Assembly: GCA_021795795.1 (NCBI GenBank)
Contig: JAJYPA010000064.1
Coordinates: 1 to 25,571, forward strand
Length of the DNA: 25,571 nucleotides
Origin: Pseudomonadota bacterium
GTDB lineage: Bacteria; Pseudomonadota; Gammaproteobacteria; Halothiobacillales; Halothiobacillaceae
Reading direction: 5' to 3'
Below the pieces are notes generated by a model. It saw only the letters and a program-made list of their open reading frames with translations. It searched no databases and had not been told where the DNA came from. The stretch's first letter is position 1, and the number at the start of each line of letters is the position of its first letter. Both the position numbers and the translations under genes were made by a program. Positions 16,214-24,347 of the stretch are shown here, piece after piece.

Positions 16214-18745
16214 TCAATGGGGAGGATTCCCGCCACCCCGGACGCGATAGGTGTTTTTCCCCGCCTGCTTGGCCTCGTACATGGCCTGATCGGCCAGCTG
16301 AACCAGCTCGTCTTCCGTCAGGCGTTTTTCAAGGCACTGCGCGATGCCGATACTGATGCCGATCTCCACGTCACGCGCCTCAATCATGAAGGGCTGGCCA
16401 ATCGACTGAATGATGTTTTCAGCGACCTTGATCGCGTCTTCTGGCCGACTCAGGTCGGGCAGAATTACCGTGAACTCGTCCCCACCGAGACGCGCGACCG
16501 TATCGGAGGCTCGAACGGTTTGCGTGAGCCGTTTCGCCACGGCGATCAAAAGGAGATCACCCGCACGATGCCCGAGCGAATCATTCACTTGCTTGAACCC
16601 ATCGAGGTCCATGTAAAACAGCGCCAGTGCCGTTTTGTTGCGTTTGGACTGGATCAACGCCATCCGCAGACGATCGAAAAAAAGCGATCGGTTAGGTAGT
16701 TGAGTCAGGGTGTCATAATGCGCCAGCCGCTCAACCGCTGCCTGTGCCTGTTTTTGGGGGGTGATATCTTGAAGCGTGCCGATGATCTTCAAGGCCACCC
16801 CTTCGTCATCAATCAACTGTTCACCTGTTTGACGCACGTATTTGACCACGTCACCCGGAAGCAACAGGCGGTGTTCAAGATGAAAGGGTATGCCGTCCTG
16901 TTCAAGCCGTTGAAAGGCTTCAGTCACCATGCGGCGGTCATCGGGGTGCACCCGACGGAGCAACTGGGCATGGATGGAACCCGCCGCTTGCGGATCGAGC
17001 GCCAGAATCTGGTACAGCTCATCCGACCAGTCCAACGCCCCTTCGCGCAGGTCACGTTCCCAGCTACCGACGTGTGCAATCCGTTGTGCTTCAACCAACT
17101 GCTGTTTTTTTTGTTTCATTTCGCGGGTCATGTTCTCTGCGAGTTTGAGCGCCCGCTCCCGCCCGCTGGCCAATTGCCAGACCATCAGCGCCAGCAGAAG
17201 GGTGGTACCCAGCCCACCAAAACGAATCAAATCGACCGACCGCGTGTCAAGCTGTTGATCGAATGCGGGCAGCGAGACAATTTGAATCGTCCAGGTCCGA
17301 TGGGCGATCTCCAGCGTTCGGGTGTAGTCGAATACGGCCTTGTTTGCCTCAGATCTAGCCGCATCGCTTTGAAACAAAAGGTCTTCGGCGGCCGGGGTAG
17401 TACCATCAAAAATTGCAAGGCCGAAATCATCCTGTTGATCGCTCAGCAAACCGTTCATCAAATCGTTCATACGGAAGGCCGCATAAACCCAGCCTGTGAG
17501 CTGAAGACGACGCTCCTGAATGGTTTTCGGCACCTTGCCGTGGTGGTATTCTGGCAAGAACATCAGAACGCCAGACTGCTCTTGCTGGCCATTTTCCTGC
17601 ACCAGTCGAACCTTGCCCGACATGACGACCTGATTGATATCACGGGCCTGATCCATCGCCGCGCGTCGAATCGGCTCGGCGTACATGTCATAGCCAAAGG
17701 CCCGCAGATTACGATCCGAGAACGGTTCGAGGTACACGATGGGGGCGTACTGGGCGCGGTTTCCGGGCGGATGGATTTCGAAGGCGGGAAAACCGCTCTG
17801 GTGGATCGATTTTGCCAGGCCGGCGGCATTTTGCTGGCTGACCCAGGGCGCGTAGCCCACCACCTGGAAACCCGGATAGTGCTGGCCGAGATTCAGTGCG
17901 GACACATAGGCATTGAACTGCTGGCGGGTCAGCGAATTGGAAGCCGCTTCGAGCCCGCGCAGACCACGCAGCACCTGCTCATACGCACTCAACCGCTGTT
18001 CAATCCGCAGCCGGATTTTCTGGCTTTGTTTGCCGAACTCGTCCGCATGCCTTAACTGCGCATTGTTTAGGGCCGCATTCTGCATAAAATACAGCCCCAC
18101 CAGACCACTGACCAACACCAACAAGACCGGCAGGGAGATGGTGAATGCGCGCTTGGAACATTGCTTGCGCGGGCCTGAGAGGGTGGTTAACGCCAGCGGA
18201 AACATCACCACCACACCGAGCATATCGCCCGTCCACCAGTAGAACCCGTTGGTCAGAACCGAAGTCGATTCAATCGAGCCGATGGCCCACAGAGCAGACA
18301 CCGCCAAACTCGAACCGATGAGGCAAATCAGCGGTGTCAGCAGCAAAACGGTGAGAAGGGATGGCCGCGCGGTACCCTGAGTTAAGTCGTTCCGCTCTGC
18401 GAGCCGACGAAAAACCAACCCGCCGACGCCCGCCTGCAGGGTCGAAGCCAACGCAATCAGAATCGCGCCCGCCGCAACCCGCCAATACACGGGGTCCGGT
18501 GCGTCCAGACCGACCCATAGATTCAGAATGGCAGCACCCGCAAACACCCCGGGCAACATGCGCATGCCGCCGAGAAACACGGCGGCCACGGCGATACCCG
18601 CCGGTAGGAATAAAGGCGCGGCATAGCCCGGATCAATGGCAAGCAGCGTGCGCAACTTGCCACTGATGACATACGCGACCACCAGCCAGATTACAGGCCA
18701 TTTACTCTTGAGTGAGATGAACGAAATGATGGGCGGGAGGTTCAT
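16214..18745 (-). CDS. MASE1-CHASE-PAS-GGDEF diguanylate cyclase
   Basis: This 843-residue inner-membrane signalling protein makes cyclic di-GMP from GTP. Residues about 15-225 form a MASE1-like membrane sensor with about eight hydrophobic segments. About 245-490 is a periplasmic CHASE domain (YAPWVSQQNAAGL, GYDMYAEPIRRAAMDQARD). A membrane helix follows at about 507-524, then a short coiled linker, a PAS/PAC module (about 553-665, IAHVGSWERDLREGALDWSD) and a GGDEF domain (about 670-840). The active-site motif GGDEF is intact at 754-758, with metal/base residues in MDLDGFKQVNDSLGH (712-726). RASD at 745-748 is the RxxD inhibitory I-site, so product inhibition is expected. No EAL domain is present. 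ATG 18745 is preferred; a TTG 16 codons upstream is possible. The ligand is unknown. Confidence 0.93.
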   Translation of the reverse strand: MNLPPIISFISLKSKWPVIWLVVAYVISGKLRTLLAIDPGYAAPLFLPAGIAVAAVFLGGMRMLPGVFAGAAILNLWVGLDAPDPVYWRVAAGAILIALASTLQAGVGGLVFRRLAERNDLTQGTARPSLLTVLLLTPLICLIGSSLAVSALWAIGSIESTSVLTNGFYWWTGDMLGVVVMFPLALTTLSGPRKQCSKRAFTISLPVLLVLVSGLVGLYFMQNAALNNAQLRHADEFGKQSQKIRLRIEQRLSAYEQVLRGLRGLEAASNSLTRQQFNAYVSALNLGQHYPGFQVVGYAPWVSQQNAAGLAKSIHQSGFPAFEIHPPGNRAQYAPIVYLEPFSDRNLRAFGYDMYAEPIRRAAMDQARDINQVVMSGKVRLVQENGQQEQSGVLMFLPEYHHGKVPKTIQERRLQLTGWVYAAFRMNDLMNGLLSDQQDDFGLAIFDGTTPAAEDLLFQSDAARSEANKAVFDYTRTLEIAHRTWTIQIVSLPAFDQQLDTRSVDLIRFGGLGTTLLLALMVWQLASGRERALKLAENMTREMKQKKQQLVEAQRIAHVGSWERDLREGALDWSDELYQILALDPQAAGSIHAQLLRRVHPDDRRMVTEAFQRLEQDGIPFHLEHRLLLPGDVVKYVRQTGEQLIDDEGVALKIIGTLQDITPQKQAQAAVERLAHYDTLTQLPNRSLFFDRLRMALIQSKRNKTALALFYMDLDGFKQVNDSLGHRAGDLLLIAVAKRLTQTVRASDTVARLGGDEFTVILPDLSRPEDAIKVAENIIQSIGQPFMIEARDVEIGISIGIAQCLEKRLTEDELVQLADQAMYEAKQAGKNTYRVRGGGNPPH

Positions 18746-18941
18746 GGATAGGGGATCAGTACATGGGCCTGAAATGGGGTGAGCATGGAGCAAGTATCAA
18801 GGTAAATTGGCGATTTGTCTTGCCCATCGATACGTCGATCCCTTACACGGCGTGTTGCGTTTGTCGGATTGGTCGCTGGCCGTTCCTGCAAATCCACGTG
18901 AAGCTAATGCGAAAGTTTTTTCAAGGAGCCTTTGAATCAAT

Positions 18942-18970
18942 AAAAAACCCCGACACATTGTGCTGGGCTT
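18942..18970 (-). terminator. Rho-independent terminator of the copper receptor gene
   Basis: On the minus strand, about 40 bases after the receptor stop codon, an imperfect stem (GCCCAGCAC against GTGTCGGGG, with one wobble and a mismatch) is followed by six T residues at 18947-18942. Position and T-run fit an intrinsic terminator, though the stem is not perfect. Confidence 0.6.
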
Positions 18971-19008
18971 TGTTTTGGCGCCCGCCGGGGTGCGGGCTGG
19001 ATTTGGCC

Positions 19009-21234
19009 TTAGAAGCCGTAATTCAGGCTGGTGTAGATCGAGCGACCTGGGCCTGGAACCGGCACGCCGAAGGGAACGCCGTTGATCGACATCGTCTTGC
19101 CCTGGCCGAGATAAACACCGCCTTGAGGCAGTGCGTAGTAGCGGTTGAACAGGTTGTCGATGCCCACATCGATGCGCAGTTTGTTCCAGGTGTAGCTGGT
19201 GCGCAGGTTGACGAGGGCAAAGCCGCCGGTCTCTTGTTCGCCGCGCACGGTGGAGACATCCGTTTTCGCCGCGACGAGGACGGTTTCCACAGTGTTCTGC
19301 CATGCGCCGATGTTCTGCACCAGTCCCAGCTTGGCGTTCAACGGCATCACGTTATACAGGCTGTCGTTGGTAGTGGTGTTCCGGCCGTGGGTGTAGCTCA
19401 CCATGCCGGTGGTGGTGAAGCGCCCGAAGCGTTGAGTGTCGGCCAGCAGGTAATAACCGGACACGTCCGCGCCATAGATGCGCGCATTCTGATTCACGTA
19501 TTGCAGCACGTTGAACTGGCCTGTTTTGCATACTTTTCCGGGCATGCATCGAGCGTCAATGTAGTCTTGCACATAGGAATAGTACGGTGTGACTTTCACA
19601 CCCCATTGCTGGCCGGTCGCGTCGTGCCAATCGGCGGTGGCGCTGACGGTGTTGGCTTTTTCCGGCTTGAGGTTGATGTCGCCCAAATAGCCGTTACCGT
19701 CGCCGACGAAGTTATTCATGATCGCGGCCATCGCCCAGGTCGACCAGCTGTAGCGCTCGTACAGATTGGGCGAGCGGGCCTGACGCGCAAAGCCGAATTC
19801 GTAGGATTGGGTCGCATCCGGCGTGTAGCGTGCCAGCGCGGTGAAATTGAGGTTGTGATCGGTTTGTTCACGATCACTGGCATTGAAGGCTGCGGCATCC
19901 TTGGCCGTCATCATGTAGCTCTTGCCGGTGTTGCTATCGGCATAACCGCGCACCGGGCCCGCATTCATGCGCACGATATCGCTGCGAACACCGATCTGCG
20001 TCATCCATTGCGGTGTCCAGTGCGCGTCCCATTCGGCGAACAGGTCGAAGCGGTCGCGCTGGCCATCGTTGATGTTCCAGAACGTGCCCGGCGACATGCC
20101 GCCCGTGCCGGATGCCGGCCACCAGTCATCCAGACGGTATTTCTGCCATTCCGCGCCGAGCTTCAGTACATCTCGCGTTGTGAGATCGATATTGGCTTGC
20201 AGCTTGGCGCCGGTATTTTTGCCTTCGGTGTTCATCGGCATGCCCGGCGCGGTCATGTACCAGAACTGGCGGTCTTCGCCGAAGTTCATTTCATGGCGCA
20301 CGTGCTGATGGTAGGCGCGGGCGTCCAGCGTGCCCCAGTCGTACTGCCCCTTGTAATGCAGGTTGAACTGCGTGCTGTTGTTCTGCGTCATGTCCATGCG
20401 CTGATTGGGGTAGTTCTCGTAGGGAATGCGCTGGATGCCGACACCCAGCTCGACCATCTGCGTGCCCGTATCGTTCTGATAGGCGGCGCTCAGTTCGTGA
20501 TTCTGCGATTTGTAGGCCGAAGAACCGACGGTGTCGCCTTCAAGCCAGTGGCTGATGCCGGTTGAAATATCCTTCGGATCGGTGGAAGAGAGGCCCGCCG
20601 GTTTGAAATCGCCGCCCGCCTTGTAGTTGTCGGATTGTGCCGTTGAACCCCGGTAGCTCAGGCTGAAATTGCGCGTGGCCAGCGTCGCGGCCAGATTGCC
20701 GCCGTAGGCGCTGCCGTTGCTGCGGTAAAACCCGCCGATTTCGCCTTGCGTCACGGTACCTTCGCCGGGTTTGGCGAAGACGGGATCGGGCGAGTCAACC
20801 TGAATCGTGCCGCCGATGCTGTCGCCGCCGACGGAAACGGGCACAACGCCGCTATACACGCGCACCTGACCGACGTTGGTCGGATCGATGTACGACAGTG
20901 GCGAGTTCATGTGATTGGGGCAGGCGGCGATCAGATCCATGCCATCGACCTGCGTGCGCAGGCGATCATCGGCGAGACCATGAATGATCGGCAGGGCAGA
21001 CACCCCGCCCGCGCTGAACAGGCTCACACCGGGGAAATCGGCCAGCAAGCGGGCCGAATCGCTGGTCGCGGCCCGCGCAGCCTTGATTTGTTCTGGCGTG
21101 AGTTCCTGGGCTCCGGCAGGTACGGTCGCCGTTTTGGTCGAGGCGACCTCAACCGGCGGCAGTTCGGTTGTGGCAAACGCTGTCAATGGTGCGGCGGCAA
21201 TCAGAATCGCGAGCGGTTTTAATTTGAATTTCAT
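19009..21234 (-). CDS. oprC: TonB-dependent copper receptor, OprC/NosA type
   Basis: This 741-residue outer-membrane receptor has a signal peptide (residues 1-21, ending AFA), a plug domain (about 28-150; VSALPIIHGLADDRLRTQVD, VYSGVVPVSVGGDSIGG) and a 22-strand barrel ending in the aromatic NYGF terminus. It has the copper-binding signature described for Pseudomonas OprC: CxxxM (CPNHM, Cys105 and Met109, in the plug) and HxM (HEM, His314 and Met316, in the barrel). NosA, the homologue linked to nitrous oxide reductase maturation, shares this layout. It should import copper across the outer membrane using TonB energy. The C-terminal domain has QARSPNLYERYSW and NLFNRYYALPQGGVYLGQG. It is monocistronic with its own terminator and divergent from a cytochrome c peroxidase. 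The substrate call rests on these two motifs. Confidence 0.9.
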   Translation of the reverse strand: MKFKLKPLAILIAAAPLTAFATTELPPVEVASTKTATVPAGAQELTPEQIKAARAATSDSARLLADFPGVSLFSAGGVSALPIIHGLADDRLRTQVDGMDLIAACPNHMNSPLSYIDPTNVGQVRVYSGVVPVSVGGDSIGGTIQVDSPDPVFAKPGEGTVTQGEIGGFYRSNGSAYGGNLAATLATRNFSLSYRGSTAQSDNYKAGGDFKPAGLSSTDPKDISTGISHWLEGDTVGSSAYKSQNHELSAAYQNDTGTQMVELGVGIQRIPYENYPNQRMDMTQNNSTQFNLHYKGQYDWGTLDARAYHQHVRHEMNFGEDRQFWYMTAPGMPMNTEGKNTGAKLQANIDLTTRDVLKLGAEWQKYRLDDWWPASGTGGMSPGTFWNINDGQRDRFDLFAEWDAHWTPQWMTQIGVRSDIVRMNAGPVRGYADSNTGKSYMMTAKDAAAFNASDREQTDHNLNFTALARYTPDATQSYEFGFARQARSPNLYERYSWSTWAMAAIMNNFVGDGNGYLGDINLKPEKANTVSATADWHDATGQQWGVKVTPYYSYVQDYIDARCMPGKVCKTGQFNVLQYVNQNARIYGADVSGYYLLADTQRFGRFTTTGMVSYTHGRNTTTNDSLYNVMPLNAKLGLVQNIGAWQNTVETVLVAAKTDVSTVRGEQETGGFALVNLRTSYTWNKLRIDVGIDNLFNRYYALPQGGVYLGQGKTMSINGVPFGVPVPGPGRSIYTSLNYGF

Positions 21235-21425
21235 CGTGACTTCTACTGTTGGTTTTTATGAGCTGGTTAAAAAGGAAGCCAGACCCATGAGCAAGTTTGT
21301 TGCCAACATGTAACCAATTGATATTAAAATTAATTATTGATGTCTGTTTTTGAAATAAATGGGGTATTTACCGCATAGCCGCGTGAAATGCCACATTTTT
21401 ACCAAGTGTATTGCTTGGGAATCTA

Positions 21426-21442
21426 ATTAAATTAGAGGTTCC
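21426..21442. repeat. Solitary MITE-end-like sequence
   Basis: ATTAAATTAGAGGTTCC matches the right end of the MITE at 14452-14723 (ATTCAATCAGAGGTTCC) at 15 of 17 positions. No clean partner end is seen nearby, so it may be a decayed or partly deleted copy. Confidence 0.4.
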
Positions 21443-21464
21443 GTGCAGCAGAGGGATGTGCCGC

Positions 21465-21494
21465 CATGAGCGATCGCATATGTGATCGCTCATG
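21465..21494. repeat. 30-bp near-perfect palindrome
   Basis: CATGAGCGATCGCA followed by TATGTGATCGCTCATG reads the same on both strands except for one symmetric mismatch pair, which would be a G-U wobble in RNA. It has no central loop sequence, so cruciform formation or a dimeric protein site is likelier than an RNA hairpin. No T-run follows on either strand, so it is not a standard terminator. Confidence 0.7.
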
Positions 21495-21496
21495 AA

Positions 21497-21526
21497 GAAA
21501 ATCAAAAATCACATTTTTTGATTTTC
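21497..21526. repeat. 12-bp-stem AT-rich hairpin
   Basis: GAAAATCAAAAA and TTTTTGATTTTC are perfect 12-bp arms around TCACAT. It starts two bases after the 30-bp palindrome, and its right part overlaps the dispersed repeat copy 2. The stem is AT-rich and therefore weak as RNA. Its role is unknown. Confidence 0.7.
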
Positions 21527-21578
21527 GCGCGCTGAGAAATCTGGGATGGAATTATTCAGAGTTTTTCTTGGAGATGAG
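21504..21578. repeat. Degenerate dispersed repeat, copy 2 (copy 1 at 14323-14398)
   Basis: It aligns with 14323-14398 in the same orientation, with the best core at 21544-21562 (GGATGGAATTATTCAGAGT, 17 of 19 identical). It lies among other repeat fragments in the receptor-peroxidase gap and is probably an old mobile-element end. Confidence 0.5.
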
Positions 21579-21604
21579 AAGGCGGATCGAATAATCGACG
21601 ATAC

Positions 21605-21628
21605 AAAAAAGCCGATATGCTAATCGGC
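21605..21628 (-). terminator. Intrinsic terminator, minus strand
   Basis: On the minus strand a perfect GCCGAT-TAGCAT-ATCGGC hairpin is followed by six T residues. No intact minus-strand gene ends nearby; the only candidate is the decayed frame whose stop is 48 bases upstream. This supports a former gene there. Confidence 0.7.
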
Positions 21629-21675
21629 CTTTGAGTGCGAGTGCGCGCTGCAACCAGCGCGTGTGGATAATCGAT

Positions 21676-21903
21676 TTACTGGGATTTGTAGGGAAGGAAT
21701 TTGCCGTTCATTGTGACAACGACACGGTCGCCCGCCGAATTTATCTTTGGTACCTAGAAACCCCCGTCCTTGGGATTTTTTGAGGTGACCTCTTGCAAAT
21801 CAATCGAGTCTGACGCCAATGTCACATAAACCGCCGAAGGGTGTTTTTTACTTTCTGTACCCTTTGAAAATGTCGATATGCCAATTGAATGACCAAAATC
21901 CTT
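21676..21903 (-). pseudogene. Decayed 3' end of an unidentified gene
   Basis: This minus-strand frame of 76 codons reads as sensible protein (for example SAVYVTLASDSIDLQEV, then VPKINSAGDRVVVTMNGKF and LPYKSQ before a TAA at 21678-21676). It is broken by one in-frame TAG at 21756-21754 and has a TGA at 21906-21904 with no start. The codon following Phe may once have been TAC or TAT (Tyr). Codons in the last third are GC-ending like neighbouring genes, and a textbook terminator follows 48 bases later. I do not recognise the family. It may instead be a chance open frame. Confidence 0.4.
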
Positions 21904-21948
21904 TCATTTCCAGAAAAACCCGGGCTCGCATGAATTTCACTGCGTAAC

Positions 21949-21965
21949 TGTTACATTTGGTAACA
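21949..21965. promoter_or_regulatory. 17-bp dyad upstream of the peroxidase gene
   Basis: TGTTAC and GTAACA are perfect 6-bp arms separated by ATTTG, 109 bp before the peroxidase start. Size and symmetry suit a dimeric regulator. It is not an FNR box (TTGAT-N4-ATCAA), although FNR-type control is common for such peroxidases. The regulator is unknown. Confidence 0.35.
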
Positions 21966-22073
21966 CGCGTGAAATAGTTAGGTCAAACATCTTTCTTACA
22001 TTTTCTGCAGCGCGTAACTTTCGTGCAAAATCGTGAACACATTCCATAGCCATTCTATTTAATGGGGACAAAG

Positions 22074-23138
22074 ATGAACATGTACAAAAGTCATTTGAAG
22101 CTGCTGCCGGGCATAGCTCTTGCGCTCACGCTATCCACTGCTTCGGCACATGCCGCACAGTGGCAGGCTTTGCCGGAGAAAGCGCCGGAGCCTGCCGACA
22201 ATCCGACAACTCCGGAGAAGGTGGAACTGGGGCGCATCCTGTACATGGACCCGCGCTTTTCCTCGACCGGGACGGTGTCCTGCAATTCCTGCCACAACGT
22301 GATGCTAGGTGGGGATGACAACCGACCGGTTGCTATGGGTGTACATGGTCAGATGGGTGGGCGCAGCGCGCCGACGGTCTGGAATGCTGCGTTTAGCTCA
22401 GCGCAATTCTGGGATGGCCGTGCCGCCAGCCTGGAAGAACAGGCCAAGGGTCCGGTGGTCAACCCGGTGGAAATGGGCATGAGCGAACTCAAGTCAGCTA
22501 TTGACCGCGTGCGCGCAATTGCCGGTTACAAGCCCTACTTCGAAAAAGCCTTCGGTAAGGATGCGATGACGGCCGACAACGCCGCTAAGGCCGTCGCGGC
22601 TTTCGAGCGCACGCTAATCACACCGAACAGCCCTTATGATCGCTATGTGAAGGGCGAGAAGCAGGCCATGACTAAACAGCAGGTCAAAGGCATGGAAACC
22701 TTTGCTCGCGTCGGCTGCGCGTCATGCCATTCCGGTGCCGCGTTCAGCGGCCCGATGCTGTCCAATAATGGTAAGCCATTTCAGATGAAGTTCCCGACCT
22801 TCAGCGACAGTGCCTATGTCAGCAAATACAATCTGGACAAGGACATGGGCCGCTTCGAGGTGACCAAGAGCGAGTCCGACAAGCACATGTTCAAGGTGGC
22901 GACACTGCGCAACATCGAGCTGACCGCGCCATACTTCCACAACGGTTCGGTCAAGACGCTGGATGAGGCTGTGAAGGTGATGGGCAAGGTCCAGCTAAAC
23001 AAGGATTTGTCCGACGACGAGGTCAAGGACATCGTGGCTTTCCTGCATGCGCTGACCGGCGAATTCCCGGAGCAGAAGTTGCCACGTCTGCCGGGTACTT
23101 CTGGCTGGGCATTCGAATACACCGAGGCCGCTAAATAA
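22074..23138 (+). CDS. ccpA: Dihaem cytochrome c peroxidase
   Basis: This is a 354-residue periplasmic dihaem peroxidase of the CcpA/MauG superfamily. The signal peptide (residues 1-27, ending AHA) is followed by two c-type haem sites, CNSCH (70-74) and CASCH (215-219). Between and after them are the family blocks GRSAPTVWNAAF (96-107), QFWDGRAASLEEQAKGPV (111-128), MFKVATLRNIELTAPYFHNG (about 272-291) and the C-terminal LHALTGEFP. The enzyme reduces hydrogen peroxide to water using electrons from small cytochromes or azurin. It lacks the extra N-terminal haem of the three-haem quinol peroxidases. ATG 22074 is preferred because GGGGA lies five bases before it; ATG 22062 and ATG 22080 are possible. 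It is divergent from the copper receptor. Confidence 0.93.
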   Translation: MNMYKSHLKLLPGIALALTLSTASAHAAQWQALPEKAPEPADNPTTPEKVELGRILYMDPRFSSTGTVSCNSCHNVMLGGDDNRPVAMGVHGQMGGRSAPTVWNAAFSSAQFWDGRAASLEEQAKGPVVNPVEMGMSELKSAIDRVRAIAGYKPYFEKAFGKDAMTADNAAKAVAAFERTLITPNSPYDRYVKGEKQAMTKQQVKGMETFARVGCASCHSGAAFSGPMLSNNGKPFQMKFPTFSDSAYVSKYNLDKDMGRFEVTKSESDKHMFKVATLRNIELTAPYFHNGSVKTLDEAVKVMGKVQLNKDLSDDEVKDIVAFLHALTGEFPEQKLPRLPGTSGWAFEYTEAAK

Positions 23139-23156
23139 GCTGCTCATGGCGTCGAT

Positions 23157-23179
23157 AAAGCTCCGTATCGTGGGGCTTT
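23157..23179 (+). terminator. Possible terminator hairpin after the peroxidase gene
   Basis: AAAGCTCC and GGGGCTTT form an 8-bp stem (one wobble) around GTATCGT, 18 bases after the stop codon. No T-run follows beyond the TTT in the stem, so termination may be weak. Confidence 0.35.
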
Positions 23180-23231
23180 GTCATACGTGTCAATAACCGT
23201 CAGAACAGGTGGGGCGGGCGGCCGCTCACCC

Positions 23232-23324
23232 TAAATCCCCCTCGTTCTCCCTTTTACAAAAAAAGGGGGGCTCATTCAAAAAACGGCTGACCCCGTCCCG
23301 TGAAAAAGGGGGTTGGGGGATTTA
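23232..23324. repeat. C-rich/G-rich palindromic intergenic repeat, copy B
   Basis: This copy has the same TAAATCCCCCTCGTT start and GGGGGATTTA end as copy A at 15411-15509, with internal C-run and G-run hairpin arms that have diverged. It fills part of the gap between the peroxidase and cytochrome b561 (23139-23582). The rest of that gap shows no gene and no convincing promoter. Confidence 0.85.
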
Positions 23325-23582
23325 AAGCAGCTCTGATCTGAAGGCGTGCTCAAAGCCAAGCGCTCCTTCGATCATCGCGCCACGCTCTTGCCGCAGGAGA
23401 GGGCGCTGCCGCATTCGTGCAGACATTCCCTTAAGAATTTGACTCTCTGCAACATCTTGTTACACCAGAGAAATAATTAAGCAGAACATCTTTTTTATGA
23501 TCGAAAGACGGTAGGACGCCTTGGATAACCTTTCAAGCCGCCCGGTAGTAACTCTGTTGCCTTTCTTGATGGAAATTAAATT

Positions 23583-24134
23583 ATGAAAATTGATCCGCCC
23601 GGCACAGGCCTCGTCATGACTCGATATGACCGCCCGACAGTTGTGTTGCACTGGTTGACAGCGGGGCTTGTCATCACCCTCTTCAGCTTGGCATTGGTTT
23701 GGGGACTTTTAGAACATGGCACGGCACTGCGAAAAGAACTCCAGTACCTGCATATTTCGCTTGGCATTTTGTTGGCCATAGTGATCATTATCCGTATCGC
23801 CTGGCGGGCCACTCGGGGCAGGCATCTGGCTTCGACCGCCACGGGAATCGGTAAATGGGCCGCCAAATCAATGCACCTTGCCTTTTATTTTTTACTGGCG
23901 CTGCAAATAGGTTCTGGTTTTGCACTCAGGTGGGCGCAGGCTGAATCTTTCTCGTTTTTCAGACTGTTTACAGTTGAGATTCCGGGCAGTGGCAACAAGA
24001 CATTGGCACATACGCTCGAAGAGCTTCATTATACGGTTGGCTGGGTTCTGATCATTCTCGTTGGTCTACACGCGGCAGCCGCTTTGATTCACCATTACCT
24101 ACTGCGAGATGACACCTTAAAACGCATGCTTTGA
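23583..24134 (+). CDS. Cytochrome b561 family protein
   Basis: This 183-residue inner-membrane dihaem cytochrome b resembles E. coli CybB. Four membrane helices are at about 20-42, 54-73, 92-111 and 150-172. Candidate haem-ligand histidines are His23 (VVLHWLT), His57 (YLHIS), one in EELHYTVGW and one in GLHAAAALIHHY. RYDRPTVVLHWL is the usual family start. Such proteins pass electrons between the quinone pool and periplasmic or membrane acceptors, and CybB is known to react with superoxide. ATG 23583 is taken; ATG 23616 (MTRYDRP) is an alternative that fits some relatives. It follows the peroxidase on the same strand, 444 bp away, so a separate promoter is likely; a functional link is only suggestive. 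Confidence 0.88.
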   Translation: MKIDPPGTGLVMTRYDRPTVVLHWLTAGLVITLFSLALVWGLLEHGTALRKELQYLHISLGILLAIVIIIRIAWRATRGRHLASTATGIGKWAAKSMHLAFYFLLALQIGSGFALRWAQAESFSFFRLFTVEIPGSGNKTLAHTLEELHYTVGWVLIILVGLHAAAALIHHYLLRDDTLKRML

Positions 24135-24347
24135 ACGGATCGCGTATCCGGAGCAAACAGTTCAGTGTCGCTTGAAACGCAGCCTGCTTTACTTGACTGT
24201 GCGCCCCGCGATGATTTCGGCATCATGCGCCCACGAACGCGATCCATTTTTGCGTGACCGGCAAGAACTTTGTGGATGCGTGACAGCTCGACGGCAAATT
24301 GCCTTGGGTATGACAAATGCAGACGCTTCCTGAAGTCCGATAGGCTG

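Larger units (their letters stand above)
21235..22073. other. AT-rich intergenic region between copper receptor and peroxidase
   Basis: This gap of about 840 bp separates two divergent genes. From left to right it holds the AT-rich presumed receptor promoter area (about 21290-21370, no clear -35/-10 pair), a lone terminal-repeat-like 17-mer, two strong hairpins, a degenerate dispersed repeat, a minus-strand terminator, a decayed minus-strand reading frame, and a 17-bp dyad before the peroxidase. Each is listed separately. No intact gene was found on either strand. Confidence 0.75.

Noticed and set aside
16700..18055. Long plus-strand open frame (451 codons)
   Set aside because: It lies antisense inside the diguanylate cyclase gene, whose domains are certain; the frame is open because of GC-rich codon bias.
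18763..20565. Plus-strand open frame of 600 codons
   Set aside because: It lies opposite the copper receptor gene; its composition is that of an antisense shadow and it shows no domain.
21465..21494. Palindrome considered as a transcription terminator
   Set aside because: No T-run on either strand and no loop bases; it does not follow any gene directly.
21949..21965. Dyad considered as an FNR/CRP-type site
   Set aside because: The half-site TGTTAC with a 5-bp gap matches neither TTGAT-N4-ATCAA nor TGTGA-N6-TCACA.
24095..24316. Minus-strand frame of 73 codons with phrases such as AVELSRIHKVLAGHAK in the gap after cytochrome b561
   Set aside because: It overlaps the 3' end of cytochrome b561, has no ribosome binding site and no family I can name. 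It might be a mobile-element fragment, but the evidence is too thin to list.
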